DNA of 64,000 nucleotides from NCBI GenBank assembly GCA_019634925.1, contig JAHCAL010000003.1:434001-498000 (forward strand), in the 5' to 3' direction. Below are positions 47,305 through 55,232 of this stretch, piece by piece (the first letter of the stretch is position 1; each line of letters starts with the position of its first letter). Below the pieces are notes generated by a model that had not been told where the DNA came from, searched no databases, and was given only the letters and a program-made list of their open reading frames with translations. This DNA comes from Pseudomonadales bacterium. GTDB lineage: Bacteria; Pseudomonadota; Gammaproteobacteria; Pseudomonadales; Azotimanducaceae. A program made the translations under genes and the position numbers.

Positions 47305-48456
47305 TTACGGAAGATCGAGAACCGCTGCCGGCACGCGCGCGATCCGGTCGCCGGCGAACGTGCCGAGATAGACGTGCTCGCCGAACGGCAGAGCGACCGT
47401 CGCCGCTCCCATGGGCGGGCCCGCGTGGTCGAGCACCACCCGGCCGGTCAGCGCCTCGGTATCGATGGCGACGATCTGAAAGCGGAAACCGCAGCTGCCC
47501 GTTGCAAGGTCCTGGCAACCCAGGGTCTCGGTGATGGAGGCCAGGTGGCCGGCCGCCAGCAGTTCGCCTGTCGGCGACCAGGACAGGTTGTCGGGGCTCG
47601 GCACTGCGACGCTGCCGATCCGCGTGCCGGTCTGGGTATCGACCTTGATGACTTCATTGCCGAAATAGCTGTTGACGTACAGGAAGCGTTCGTCCGGTGA
47701 CTGCGCGAGGCCGTTGGCGAACTTGGCATCGGTCCCCGGGATGTACTCGAATCCGCGCGCCGGGCTCCAGTGGAGGGCGTGGCCGGGGGCGTATCCGGTG
47801 AGCTGCATGCGCAGCGCCGTCCAGAGCACGTTGGCTCCGCGTGGAAACATCTGCGAGACACGGAAGTCGCCGTTCGCGAGGACCAGCACGTCGTTGAAGT
47901 AGCCGTCGTCCGGTGCCACCACGCAACCCCGCCAGACGAGCTCCAGCGCGTCGTCGTCCTCGCGGACCTCGAACATCTCCACCGACTCGCGACCGCCGTG
48001 ATTCACGACGTAGAGCGCGTCGGTGCCCGAGTCGAGCCGCTTCAGGTCGATGCCGTGCGGGGCGAACCGGCCGGTGTCCGGCGGTCCGCAGTCGGGATGG
48101 CCCCAGCCCGGCGTGGGCGCTTCGTTGCGCGGTTCGGGATAAAGCGGGCGGATGTCGCCGGAGGCCGGGTCGAGCGCGACCAGGCTGCCCGGCCGGTGGC
48201 CCTCCATGTCACCGAACTGGCTGACCAGGATGAAAGCGCCGGCCGGACTCGCGACGAGGTCTTCCGGATTCTGGAAGCGGCAGTCCGGTTCGATGCCATC
48301 GCCAGCCTCGCAGCCGAGAATCGGCGGCGTGCCGCCGGAGCAGGCGGCGAGCCACCCGGCGGTGAGCAGCACGGCGGCAGAGCGACCCGCGTGGTCGACC
48401 AGTCGGCTCATTCGGCTCATTCGGCTCATTCGGTTCGTTCGATTCATTCCGCTCAT
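47305..48456 (-). CDS. Beta-propeller lipoprotein (SMP-30/NHL-like)
   Basis: A 383-residue protein. The N terminus is made of Met-Ser-Arg repeats, followed by a signal helix and lipobox LAAC. The rest forms propeller blades: ASPAGAFILVSQFGD, FAPHGIDLKRLDSGTDALYV, LSWSPTGELLAAGH. Related in pattern to SMP-30/strictosidine-synthase-like lactonases. The ATG overlaps the acyl-CoA dehydrogenase stop (ATGA), with GGAG 9 bases upstream. Why a lipoprotein is coupled to valine catabolism is unclear. Confidence 0.8.
   Translation of the reverse strand: MSGMNRTNRMSRMSRMSRLVDHAGRSAAVLLTAGWLAACSGGTPPILGCEAGDGIEPDCRFQNPEDLVASPAGAFILVSQFGDMEGHRPGSLVALDPASGDIRPLYPEPRNEAPTPGWGHPDCGPPDTGRFAPHGIDLKRLDSGTDALYVVNHGGRESVEMFEVREDDDALELVWRGCVVAPDDGYFNDVLVLANGDFRVSQMFPRGANVLWTALRMQLTGYAPGHALHWSPARGFEYIPGTDAKFANGLAQSPDERFLYVNSYFGNEVIKVDTQTGTRIGSVAVPSPDNLSWSPTGELLAAGHLASITETLGCQDLATGSCGFRFQIVAIDTEALTGRVVLDHAGPPMGAATVALPFGEHVYLGTFAGDRIARVPAAVLDLP
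48403..48456. repeat. Six tandem 9-bp repeats at a start codon
   Basis: Minus-strand unit ATGAGCCGA; three perfect copies (48403-48429) and three diverged ones (48430-48456). It encodes Met-Ser-Arg units at the lipoprotein N terminus and supplies five in-frame ATG codons. Confidence 0.92.
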
Positions 48457-49589
48457 TCGGTCAGGCTCCGGCCGATCACCATGCGCATGATCTGATTGGT
48501 ACCTTCCAGGATTTCGTGCACGCGCAGGTCGCGTACGAACCGCTCGATGGGGTAGTCCATGAGGTAGCCGTAGCCGCCGTGCAGCTGCAGGGCGTCGTTC
48601 GCGATGCGCGAGCCCGCCTCGGTCGCCTTGAGCTTCGCCATCGCGGCGAACCGGGTCCGGTCCGCGCTTCCGTCGTTCACCTTGTGCGCGGCGAGGTAGA
48701 GCAGTGCTCGTGCGGCTTCGAGCTCGGTGACCATGTCGGCCAGCATGAACTGGGTGTTCTGGAATTCCGCGATGGCGCGGCCGAACTGCCGGCGCTCGCC
48801 CACGTAGCGGACTGTCTCGTCGAGGCAACGCTGCGCGCCGCCGATCGAACAGGCGCCGATGTTCAGTCGACCGCCATCGAGCCCGGCCATGGCGATCCGG
48901 AATCCCTGGCCCTCGTCGCCAACCCGGTTGGCGACGGGAACCCGTACGTCGGTGAAGTTCACCATGGCGGTCGGCTGTGAATGCCAGCCGAGCTTGCGCT
49001 CCTGCGCGCCGAAACTGACCCCGGGCATGTCCTTCTCGATGACCAGGCAGGAAATGCCGCGGTGGCCTTCCACGCCGGTGCGCACCATGCAGACGTAGAC
49101 CTCGTTCTCGCCGCCGCCGGAGATGAATGCCTTGCTGCCGTTCACCACGTAGTGATCGCCGTCACGGACGGCACGCGTGCGCAGCGCAGCCGCATCGGAG
49201 CCGGCGCCCGGTTCGGTCAGGCAGTAGCTCGCGATGTGCTCCATGGCGACGAGCTTCGGCAGATAACGCGCCTTGACCTCGGTCGAGCCGAAGGCCGCCA
49301 CCATCCAGGTCGCCATGTTGTGGATCGAGATGAACGCCGAGGTGGACGGACACCCGTAGGCCATCGCCTCCATGATGAGTGCCGCTTCGAATCGGCCGAG
49401 TCCGATCCCGCCGTCCGCTTCGGAGACGTAGACACCGCCGAAGCCGAGTTCCGCTGCCTTGCCGATGGTCGCGCGCGGGAAACTGCACTCGGCATCCCAG
49501 CGCGCCGCGTGCGGCGTGATCTCGTCGGCCGTGAAACGCTCCGCGAGGTCGCGGATGGCCTGCTGCTCCGGGGTCAGTCGGGTATCCAT
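48453..49589 (-). CDS. Acyl-CoA dehydrogenase, isobutyryl-CoA type
   Basis: A 378-residue flavin dehydrogenase: CLTEPGAGSDAAALRTRA in the FAD/substrate loop, GDHYVVNGSKAFISGGGE, YVGERRQFGRAIAEFQ and the C-terminal LQLHGGYGYLMDYPIERFVRD and LEGTNQIMRMVIGR, the last containing the catalytic Glu position of the ACAD8/short-chain class. It lies 8 bases behind mmsA, so isobutyryl-CoA in valine degradation is the best guess. The start at 49589 gives the usual short N terminus. Confidence 0.9.
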   Translation of the reverse strand: MDTRLTPEQQAIRDLAERFTADEITPHAARWDAECSFPRATIGKAAELGFGGVYVSEADGGIGLGRFEAALIMEAMAYGCPSTSAFISIHNMATWMVAAFGSTEVKARYLPKLVAMEHIASYCLTEPGAGSDAAALRTRAVRDGDHYVVNGSKAFISGGGENEVYVCMVRTGVEGHRGISCLVIEKDMPGVSFGAQERKLGWHSQPTAMVNFTDVRVPVANRVGDEGQGFRIAMAGLDGGRLNIGACSIGGAQRCLDETVRYVGERRQFGRAIAEFQNTQFMLADMVTELEAARALLYLAAHKVNDGSADRTRFAAMAKLKATEAGSRIANDALQLHGGYGYLMDYPIERFVRDLRVHEILEGTNQIMRMVIGRSLTE

Positions 49590-49597
49590 CGGCGCCG

Positions 49598-51100
49598 TCA
49601 CTGCATCGTGGGGATGACGAAACTCTGCTCCGGCGCCTGGCCCTCCGGCCATCGTTGAGTCACGGTCTTGATCTTGGTGAAGAACCGGACGCCTTCGGTA
49701 CCGTGCTGATTCGCATCGCCGAATGCGGAACGTTTCCAGCCGCCGAACGTGTGGTAGGCGACCGGCACCGGGATCGGTACGTTGATGCCGACCATGCCCA
49801 CGTTCACCCGCTGCGCGAATTCGCGTGCGGCCTGGCCGTTGCGCGTGAAGATCGCCACACCGTTGCCGTACTGGTGCTGCGACGGCAGGCGTACCGCCTC
49901 TTCGACGGTGCGCGCGCGCATGATCTGCAGCACCGGGCCGAAGATCTCTTCCCGGTAGCTCTGCATGTGTGGCTCGACGTGGTCGAACAGCGTCGGGCCG
50001 ATGAAGAACCCCTTTTCGTAGCCCTGCAGGCTGAACCCGCGGCCGTCGACCACGAGCCTTGCGCCTTCGTCCACACCCATCTGGATGTAGTGCTCGACGC
50101 GTTCGCGATGGGCGGCAGTCACCACCGGCCCGTAGTTCGCGTCGGGGTCGGTCGAGATCCCGATCTTGAGGCCCTCGATCGCTGGGAGCAGACGCTCGAT
50201 CAGCGCCTCCGCGGTGCCGTCGCCGACCGCCACCGCCACCGGCAACGCCATGCAGCGTTCGCCGGCGGAGCCGTACGCCGCCCCGACGATGTCGTTGACC
50301 GCCTGGTCGAGGTCGGCATCGGGCAGCACGATGCCGTGGTTCTTGGCGCCGCCCATGGCCTGGATGCGCTTGCCGTGCGCGGTGCCGGTCGAATAGACGT
50401 ACTGCGCGATGTCCGAGGAGCCGACGAAACTCAGGGCGCGCACGTCCGGGTGGGTCAGCAGGGTGTCGACGGCTTCCTTGTCACCGTTCACGACGTTCAG
50501 CACACCCGCCGGCGCGCCGGCTTCCAGCATGAGTTCGGCGAGGCGCAGCGGCACGCCCGGGTCCTTCTCGGAGGGTTTCAACACGAACGTGTTGCCGCAC
50601 GCGATCGCGACGCCGAACATCCACATCGGGATCATGGCGGGGAAATTGAACGGGGTGATGCCCGCCACCACGCCGAGCGGCTGGCGCATGCTGTAGACGT
50701 CGATGCCTGGGCCGGCACCTTCGGTGTATTCGCCCTTCAGCAGGTGCGGAATGCCGCAGGCAAACTCGATGACCTCGAGGCCGCGCTGGATGTCGCCGCG
50801 CGCGTCGGCCAGCACCTTGCCGTGTTCCTCGGACAGCAGCCGCGCCAGTGCATCCATGTTGGCTTCGACCAGCGCCTTGAAGGCGAACATGACCCGCGCC
50901 CGGCGCTGCGGGTTCACCTGGGCCCAGTTGACCTGTGCTGCCGCGGCCGAGGCGATGGCGCGCTCGACCTCCGCGCGGGTGGCCAGGGTGACCTCGGCCT
51001 TGATCTCGCCCTGCGACGGGTTGAACACCGGGGCCAGGCGACCGCTGGTGCCGGCGACATGCCGGCCGTCGATGAAGTGTCCGTAGTGCTGGGTGGCCAT
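49598..51100 (-). CDS. mmsA: Methylmalonate-semialdehyde dehydrogenase (CoA-acylating)
   Basis: A 500-residue aldehyde dehydrogenase of the MmsA type: GVVAGITPFNFPAMIPMWMF, LKPSEKDPGVP, GGAKNHGIVLPDAD and catalytic Cys283 in SAGERCMAL. It converts methylmalonate semialdehyde and CoA to propionyl-CoA, CO2 and NADH, the last step of valine breakdown. The propionyl-CoA can enter PccAB, Mce and the mutase encoded elsewhere in the window. It heads the operon mmsA-acyl-CoA dehydrogenase-lipoprotein. Confidence 0.94.
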   Translation of the reverse strand: MATQHYGHFIDGRHVAGTSGRLAPVFNPSQGEIKAEVTLATRAEVERAIASAAAAQVNWAQVNPQRRARVMFAFKALVEANMDALARLLSEEHGKVLADARGDIQRGLEVIEFACGIPHLLKGEYTEGAGPGIDVYSMRQPLGVVAGITPFNFPAMIPMWMFGVAIACGNTFVLKPSEKDPGVPLRLAELMLEAGAPAGVLNVVNGDKEAVDTLLTHPDVRALSFVGSSDIAQYVYSTGTAHGKRIQAMGGAKNHGIVLPDADLDQAVNDIVGAAYGSAGERCMALPVAVAVGDGTAEALIERLLPAIEGLKIGISTDPDANYGPVVTAAHRERVEHYIQMGVDEGARLVVDGRGFSLQGYEKGFFIGPTLFDHVEPHMQSYREEIFGPVLQIMRARTVEEAVRLPSQHQYGNGVAIFTRNGQAAREFAQRVNVGMVGINVPIPVPVAYHTFGGWKRSAFGDANQHGTEGVRFFTKIKTVTQRWPEGQAPEQSFVIPTMQ

Positions 51101-51322
51101 CGGTGTCCCCTTTCTGTAAAGAGCGGCTTTGGCGAGTGACTATGGCGAACGGCCTTTACCAGCGACCGTGCCGTCCGGCTGCATAGAAATTGGAGGGCGG
51201 ATGGTAATGCAATCGACGAGCGCGCTGTAGCGCGCGAAAACGCCAGTTCTGCGCCCCTCCGCGCCTGCGGGCAGCCGCGCGGGTTACGCGCGTAGCCAAT
51301 GCGGTTAGCATGCGGAGTCATA

Positions 51323-51361
51323 CGACCATTGCAACCGATCATTGCAATCGATCATTGCACC
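51323..51361. promoter_or_regulatory. Three tandem 13-bp direct repeats upstream of the nitroreductase gene
   Basis: Units CGACCATTGCAAC, CGATCATTGCAAT and CGATCATTGCACC lie head to tail, ending 22 bases before the ATG at 51384 and just upstream of the AGGGGGAGAA ribosome site. An operator or 5'-UTR element is plausible. The remaining 220 bp of this divergent gap show no clear promoter. Confidence 0.55.
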
Positions 51362-51383
51362 CGAATAGGGGGAGAACGAGCGA

Positions 51384-52076
51384 ATGGGCATGGACCTTTA
51401 CGAGGCGATGAGCACCCTGCGCGCGGTACGCCGGTTGCGGCCGGATCCGCTGCCCGAAGCGGTGCTCGGGCGAATTCTCGCGGCGGCCGCTTGGGCGCCG
51501 AGCGGCGGCAACGTGCAACCGTGGCGGGTGCTGGTAGTCCGCGACCCGGAGCGCAAGCGCGCGATCGGCGACCTGTACCGCGCCGAGTGGGCGCGCTACG
51601 GCAAGGGTGCGCGGGCTGGTCTCGAACGCCTGGAAGGCGACGCGCGGGCACGTCAGGCACGCATGCTCGCGGCCGCGGACCATCTCGGCGAGCACATGGG
51701 CGACGCCCCGGTGATCCTCGTGTTCTGCTTCAATCCGACCCACATGGCGATCACCGACAGCGATCTCGGCCGGCCGAGCGTCGTGGGCGGCGGCTCGGTC
51801 TATCCCGCGGTCCAGAACACGATGCTGGCCTGCCGCGCCGAAGGGGTGGGCTGTACCCTGACCACGCTGCTCTGCTACCGGGAGGCCGAGATCCGGGCAC
51901 TGCTCGAGATCCCGTCCGACTGGTACACCTGCGCGTTCCTGCCGATCGGCTACCCGGTGCTGCGCGGCCACGGTCCGATCTCGCGGCGCCCGGTCGAGAA
52001 ACTCGCCTACGCCGATCGCTGGGGCACCCCGTACCGTGGCGCACCGTCCGATGGTGCGGGGTCCGATGGCGCTTAA
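51384..52076 (+). CDS. Nitroreductase-family FMN oxidoreductase
   Basis: A 230-residue nitroreductase-fold protein: MSTLRAVRRLRPDPLPE, AAAWAPSGGNVQPWRVLVV (FMN binding) and ENTMLACRAEGVGCTLTT-like core (QNTMLACRAEGVGCTLTT in this protein). Reduces nitro, quinone or enone substrates with NAD(P)H. Its 3' end overlaps the next reductase gene by 11 bases, so both may act on one substrate. Confidence 0.87.
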   Translation: MGMDLYEAMSTLRAVRRLRPDPLPEAVLGRILAAAAWAPSGGNVQPWRVLVVRDPERKRAIGDLYRAEWARYGKGARAGLERLEGDARARQARMLAAADHLGEHMGDAPVILVFCFNPTHMAITDSDLGRPSVVGGGSVYPAVQNTMLACRAEGVGCTLTTLLCYREAEIRALLEIPSDWYTCAFLPIGYPVLRGHGPISRRPVEKLAYADRWGTPYRGAPSDGAGSDGA

Positions 52077-53073
52077 CCGGCAGGTCCTGCTGGCCGCGCG
52101 ACCGCAGGGTCCGGTGACCGAGGCCTGTTTCGCGCTGCGCGATGTGCCCGTGCCGGCGCCTGGCCCCGGCGCCGTGCTGGTCCGCAACCTGTTCCTGTCC
52201 TGCGATCCGTACATGCGCGGGCGCATGGCCGCGCCGACCGGCTACGCGGGTGCCTTTGCGCTCGGCGAGCCGATTCCAGCCCGGGTCGTGGGGCAGGTGC
52301 TGGAATCGCGGCACGCCGCATTCGCGCCCGGCGACTACGTCTGGGGCTTCATGTGCTGGGAGCAGTACTCGCTGGTCGAGTATCCGTCCGCCCTGTACCG
52401 GATCGATCCATCGCTCGGTCCGGTCTCCCACGCCATCTCGGTGCTCGGCATGCCGGGGCGCACCGCCGAAGTCGGCATGCTGGAACTCGGCCGCCCGCAA
52501 CCGGGCGAGACCGTGTTCGTGTCGGCCGCAAGCGGTGCGGTCGGCCAGATCGCCGGCCAGCTGGCCCGCGCGGCCGGCGCGCGCGTGATCGGCAGCGCCG
52601 GAACCGATGCAAAGGTCGCCCACGTGCTCGAACGGCTCGGGTTCGACGCGGCGTTCAACTACCGGACCGAGACGTCGCCGGGCGTGGCCCTCGACCGACT
52701 GTGTCCGGATGGCATCGACGTCTACTTCGACAACGTCGGCGGCGCGACCCTGGACGCCGTCCTGGCGCGGCTGCGGCCGTTCGCGCGCATCCCCGTCTGC
52801 GGCATGATCTCGCAGTACGACGGCGCGACCGGCGGGCTGCGCAATCTGGGCGCCATCGTCGGCGCGCGCGCGACGCTGACCGGATTCATCATCTACGATC
52901 ACATGGACGGGTTCGATGAGTTCCCCGCGCGCATGGCCGAACGCATGCGGCGCGGCGAGGTGCGTTATTTCGAGGACATCGTCGAAGGCATCGACAACAC
53001 GCCGGCTGCATTCATCGGCATGATGGCGGGCGAGAATCTCGGCAAGCGGCTCGTGCAGGTGGCGCCGGTCTGA
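52066..53073 (+). CDS. Zinc-independent MDR-family NADP-dependent oxidoreductase
   Basis: A 335-residue leukotriene B4 12-hydroxydehydrogenase/curcumin reductase-type protein: FLSCDPYMRGRM near the N terminus, SAASGAVGQIAGQLARAAGA nucleotide motif, YFDNVGGATLDAVL, and GMISQYD. It reduces alpha,beta-unsaturated ketones. The ATG at 52066 is chosen; an in-frame ATG at 52051 and a GTG at 52036 exist. A repeat shared with 4.4 kb begins at its stop codon. Confidence 0.9.
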   Translation: MALNRQVLLAARPQGPVTEACFALRDVPVPAPGPGAVLVRNLFLSCDPYMRGRMAAPTGYAGAFALGEPIPARVVGQVLESRHAAFAPGDYVWGFMCWEQYSLVEYPSALYRIDPSLGPVSHAISVLGMPGRTAEVGMLELGRPQPGETVFVSAASGAVGQIAGQLARAAGARVIGSAGTDAKVAHVLERLGFDAAFNYRTETSPGVALDRLCPDGIDVYFDNVGGATLDAVLARLRPFARIPVCGMISQYDGATGGLRNLGAIVGARATLTGFIIYDHMDGFDEFPARMAERMRRGEVRYFEDIVEGIDNTPAAFIGMMAGENLGKRLVQVAPV

Positions 53074-53134
53074 GTGCGAGCCTCTGGCTCGCCAGGCGCG
53101 CTAGTCGAGCGCACGAGTGCGCCTGGCGCGCCAG
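53072..53134. repeat. Stop-codon-anchored 43-bp-period repeat, second locus
   Basis: Bases 53072-53103 are the exact reverse complement of 4394-4425. They begin inside the TGA of the preceding gene, as at the other locus. A second, diverged unit starts 43 bases later (53115-53134). Contains GCGAGCC-TCT-GGCTCGC. Confidence 0.78.
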
Positions 53135-53166
53135 TCAGGCGTCGGCGTTTCAGGCGCAGGCCGGGA

Positions 53167-53502
53167 TCAGCCCAGTACGGTGCGGTTGCGGGTCGGCCGC
53201 GGCAGATCGGGCACAACGGTCGGTTCGCCGCCGTCGAGCGCGCAGCCGAGCACGGTGGTCTCCCGGAACGGGTTCTCGATCTGCTCTTCGGGCAGGATTC
53301 GCTTGCGATCCTCGAGGCCGCCGAAACAGATGTTGTGCGGCGGCTCGAGGCCCACCGCGGCATCGTCGGCGCTGCCCGTGCGATTCGCGGGCTCGGCCTG
53401 GACGGCGGCGCCGAGCAGCAGACATCCGGCCGCGCACAACGCGGCGCGCAGGCGGCGGAAGGCTTGGGGATGGCGTGCTGGGTGGCGGCTCGGGTACGTC
53501 AT
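53167..53502 (-). CDS. Small secreted protein of unknown function
   Basis: A 111-residue candidate: arginine-rich n-region, hydrophobic AALCAAGCLLLGAAVQA signal, predicted cleavage before EPANR, then a polar mature part of about 75 residues with two cysteines (HNICFGG and VLGCALDGG). A start 12 codons upstream (53538) is possible. No family is recognised. Codon pattern and signal peptide favour a real gene. Confidence 0.5.
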   Translation of the reverse strand: MTYPSRHPARHPQAFRRLRAALCAAGCLLLGAAVQAEPANRTGSADDAAVGLEPPHNICFGGLEDRKRILPEEQIENPFRETTVLGCALDGGEPTVVPDLPRPTRNRTVLG

Positions 53503-53636
53503 GCAGCGCACGATAGTTCGCCAATGTGACGGTTTCATGACCGGTGTGTGACACCTGCCGGCCCCCGGTCGAAGCTCCCGCCGACACCGGTGCTCGTGCT
53601 AACGTGGCGCGCGAACCCACCGGTCGGCGGAGCCGG

Positions 53637-54605
53637 ATGAAGAGGCGGTACGGCGTGATTGCAGCGATCCTGGGCCTGCTCCTGCTCGGCGGCGTGGTGG
53701 TGCTCGAAGGCGACCGGCCGGCCGCCGTCATCGATGCGCGCTATTCGAGCGACGCGTCGCGGTTCCTGGACCGTCCGGATGGTGCGCGCATCCACTACCG
53801 CGACGAGGGCCGTGCGGACGGACTGCCGCTGGTCCTGCTGCACGGCTCGAACGCTTCGCTGCACACCTGGGAGCCCTGGGTCGCGCTGCTTGGCGATACC
53901 TATCGGGTCATCACGCTGGATCTCCCCGGCCACGGCCTTACCGGCCGGGTGCCGGGTGACGACTATTCCACGGAAGCGTTCGTGGACACCGTGCTCGCGG
54001 TGACCACGCACCTCGGGGTGGAGCGGTTCGTGCTCGGTGGTAACTCCATGGGCGGCGGCGTGACGTGGCGGTTCGCGCTCGCGCACCCGGACCGTGTGGC
54101 AGCCATGGTGCTGGTGGACGCGACCGGACTCTGGTCCTGGCGCGAGCCCGGTCCGCCACGCGGCTCGGGCTCGCCGATCGCATTCCGCCTGCTCGGCCAG
54201 CCCTGGTTCCGCGGGGTGGCGCGGAAACTCGATCCGAAGCCGCTGATCGGGCAGGGGCTGCGCGCCTCGTTCCACAACCCGGAGCTGGTCGATGATGCCA
54301 TGATCCAGCGCTACTACGACCTGAGCCTCCGCGAAGGCACACGCGCCGCGACGCTGGCCCGGTTCGGGGCCGCGCGGTCCTCCGAGGCGGAGCCCGATCT
54401 CGCCGTGCTGACCCAGCCGACGCTCATCCTGTGGGGCGAACACGACACGCTCATTCCGCCCGAGGTGGGCGAGCGCTTCGCTGCCGTGCTGCCGGACGCG
54501 CGGCTGATCGTCTATCCCGATGCGGGGCACATCCCGATGGAGGAGGTGCCCGAGCGCTCGGCTGCTGACGTGCACCTGTTCCTGGAGGGGTTGGCTCCGC
54601 TCTGA
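53637..54605 (+). CDS. Membrane-anchored or secreted alpha/beta hydrolase
   Basis: A 322-residue alpha/beta hydrolase. N-terminal hydrophobic anchor (VIAAILGLLLLGGVVVL), oxyanion region LVLLHGSNASLHTW, nucleophile elbow GGNSMGGG (Ser), acid in LILWGEHDTLIPP and catalytic His in PDAGHIPMEE. An esterase, lipase or C-C hydrolase acting in or across the inner membrane is likely; the substrate is unknown. Confidence 0.88.
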   Translation: MKRRYGVIAAILGLLLLGGVVVLEGDRPAAVIDARYSSDASRFLDRPDGARIHYRDEGRADGLPLVLLHGSNASLHTWEPWVALLGDTYRVITLDLPGHGLTGRVPGDDYSTEAFVDTVLAVTTHLGVERFVLGGNSMGGGVTWRFALAHPDRVAAMVLVDATGLWSWREPGPPRGSGSPIAFRLLGQPWFRGVARKLDPKPLIGQGLRASFHNPELVDDAMIQRYYDLSLREGTRAATLARFGAARSSEAEPDLAVLTQPTLILWGEHDTLIPPEVGERFAAVLPDARLIVYPDAGHIPMEEVPERSAADVHLFLEGLAPL

Positions 54606-54644
54606 TCTTCCTTGGTTGCGGCGGAAGAGGAGAGGGTTTCGCGG

Positions 54645-54809
54645 GCAGCGTGGCGCCGTGTGGGCGCACGGGAGCTTGCGGCACCCCCTCCGGGGGTCCC
54701 CTCGCTCCCCAACCTGCCCCGCTCTGCGCCTGCGGCGCGCCGCGGGTCACGTTGGCTCACTCGGTGCCGCAACATCCTCCCGCGCGTCCACACGGCGCCA
54801 CGCCGCTGC
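54645..54809 (+). repeat. Hairpin element copy L: 101-bp core in a locus-specific stem
   Basis: The core 54675-54775 ends in perfect 10-bp terminal inverted repeats TTGCGGCACC / GGTGCCGCAA. The flanks 54645-54674 and 54776-54809 are inverted repeats of each other (two mismatches and a 3-base indel), giving a stem of about 40 bp. These flanks are unrelated to those of copy R. An apparently mobile, non-coding structured element. Confidence 0.85.
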
Positions 54810-55018
54810 AATGCCGTCTCCAGATTCGCCGCGGCGGAAAGCAGCGCATCGGCAATCACATGCGACCTGACGGACCGCATCACCAATCACGTACCCGAAA
54901 CTCGACAGCATCTCTCTGCTACCGCGAACGAACGCCGCGCATCCGAGAAACGTACGGTTCTCGACGAAACCCCGCCCATCCGATCTCTGCCCGACTCGAA
55001 TCCCGACATGACCGTGCA

Positions 55019-55182
55019 GGCCGGGAGGGGGCCGCGGCGCACGCGGAAACATGTTGCGGCACCGAGTGCGCCAACGTGACCCGCGGCGCGCCGCAGGCGC
55101 AGAGCGGGGCAGGTTGGGGAGCGAGGGGACCCCCGGAGGGGGTGCCGCAAGTTTCCGCGTGCGCCGCGGTCCCCTCCCGGCC
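55019..55182 (-). repeat. Hairpin element copy R: same core, different stem
   Basis: The core 55051-55151 is the reverse complement of the copy L core, with 100 of 101 bases identical. Flanks 55019-55050 and 55151-55182 pair with each other at 31 of 32 positions, extending the TTGCGGCACC terminal repeat into a stem of about 42 bp. The stem sequence differs from copy L. Confidence 0.85.
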
Positions 55183-55232
55183 CCGAGTTCACGCAGGAAC
55201 TCGAGCGCGTACCCGAGCCCGAGCCCGAGACC

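Larger units (their letters stand above)
54606..55232. other. 627-bp non-coding gap between convergent genes, occupied by two hairpin elements
   Basis: No credible gene is present. The gap holds a 101-bp sequence (54675-54775) repeated in inverted orientation at 55051-55151 with one mismatch, each inside its own flanking inverted repeat. Between them are about 209 bp (54810-55018) where nothing was recognised. Confidence 0.85.
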
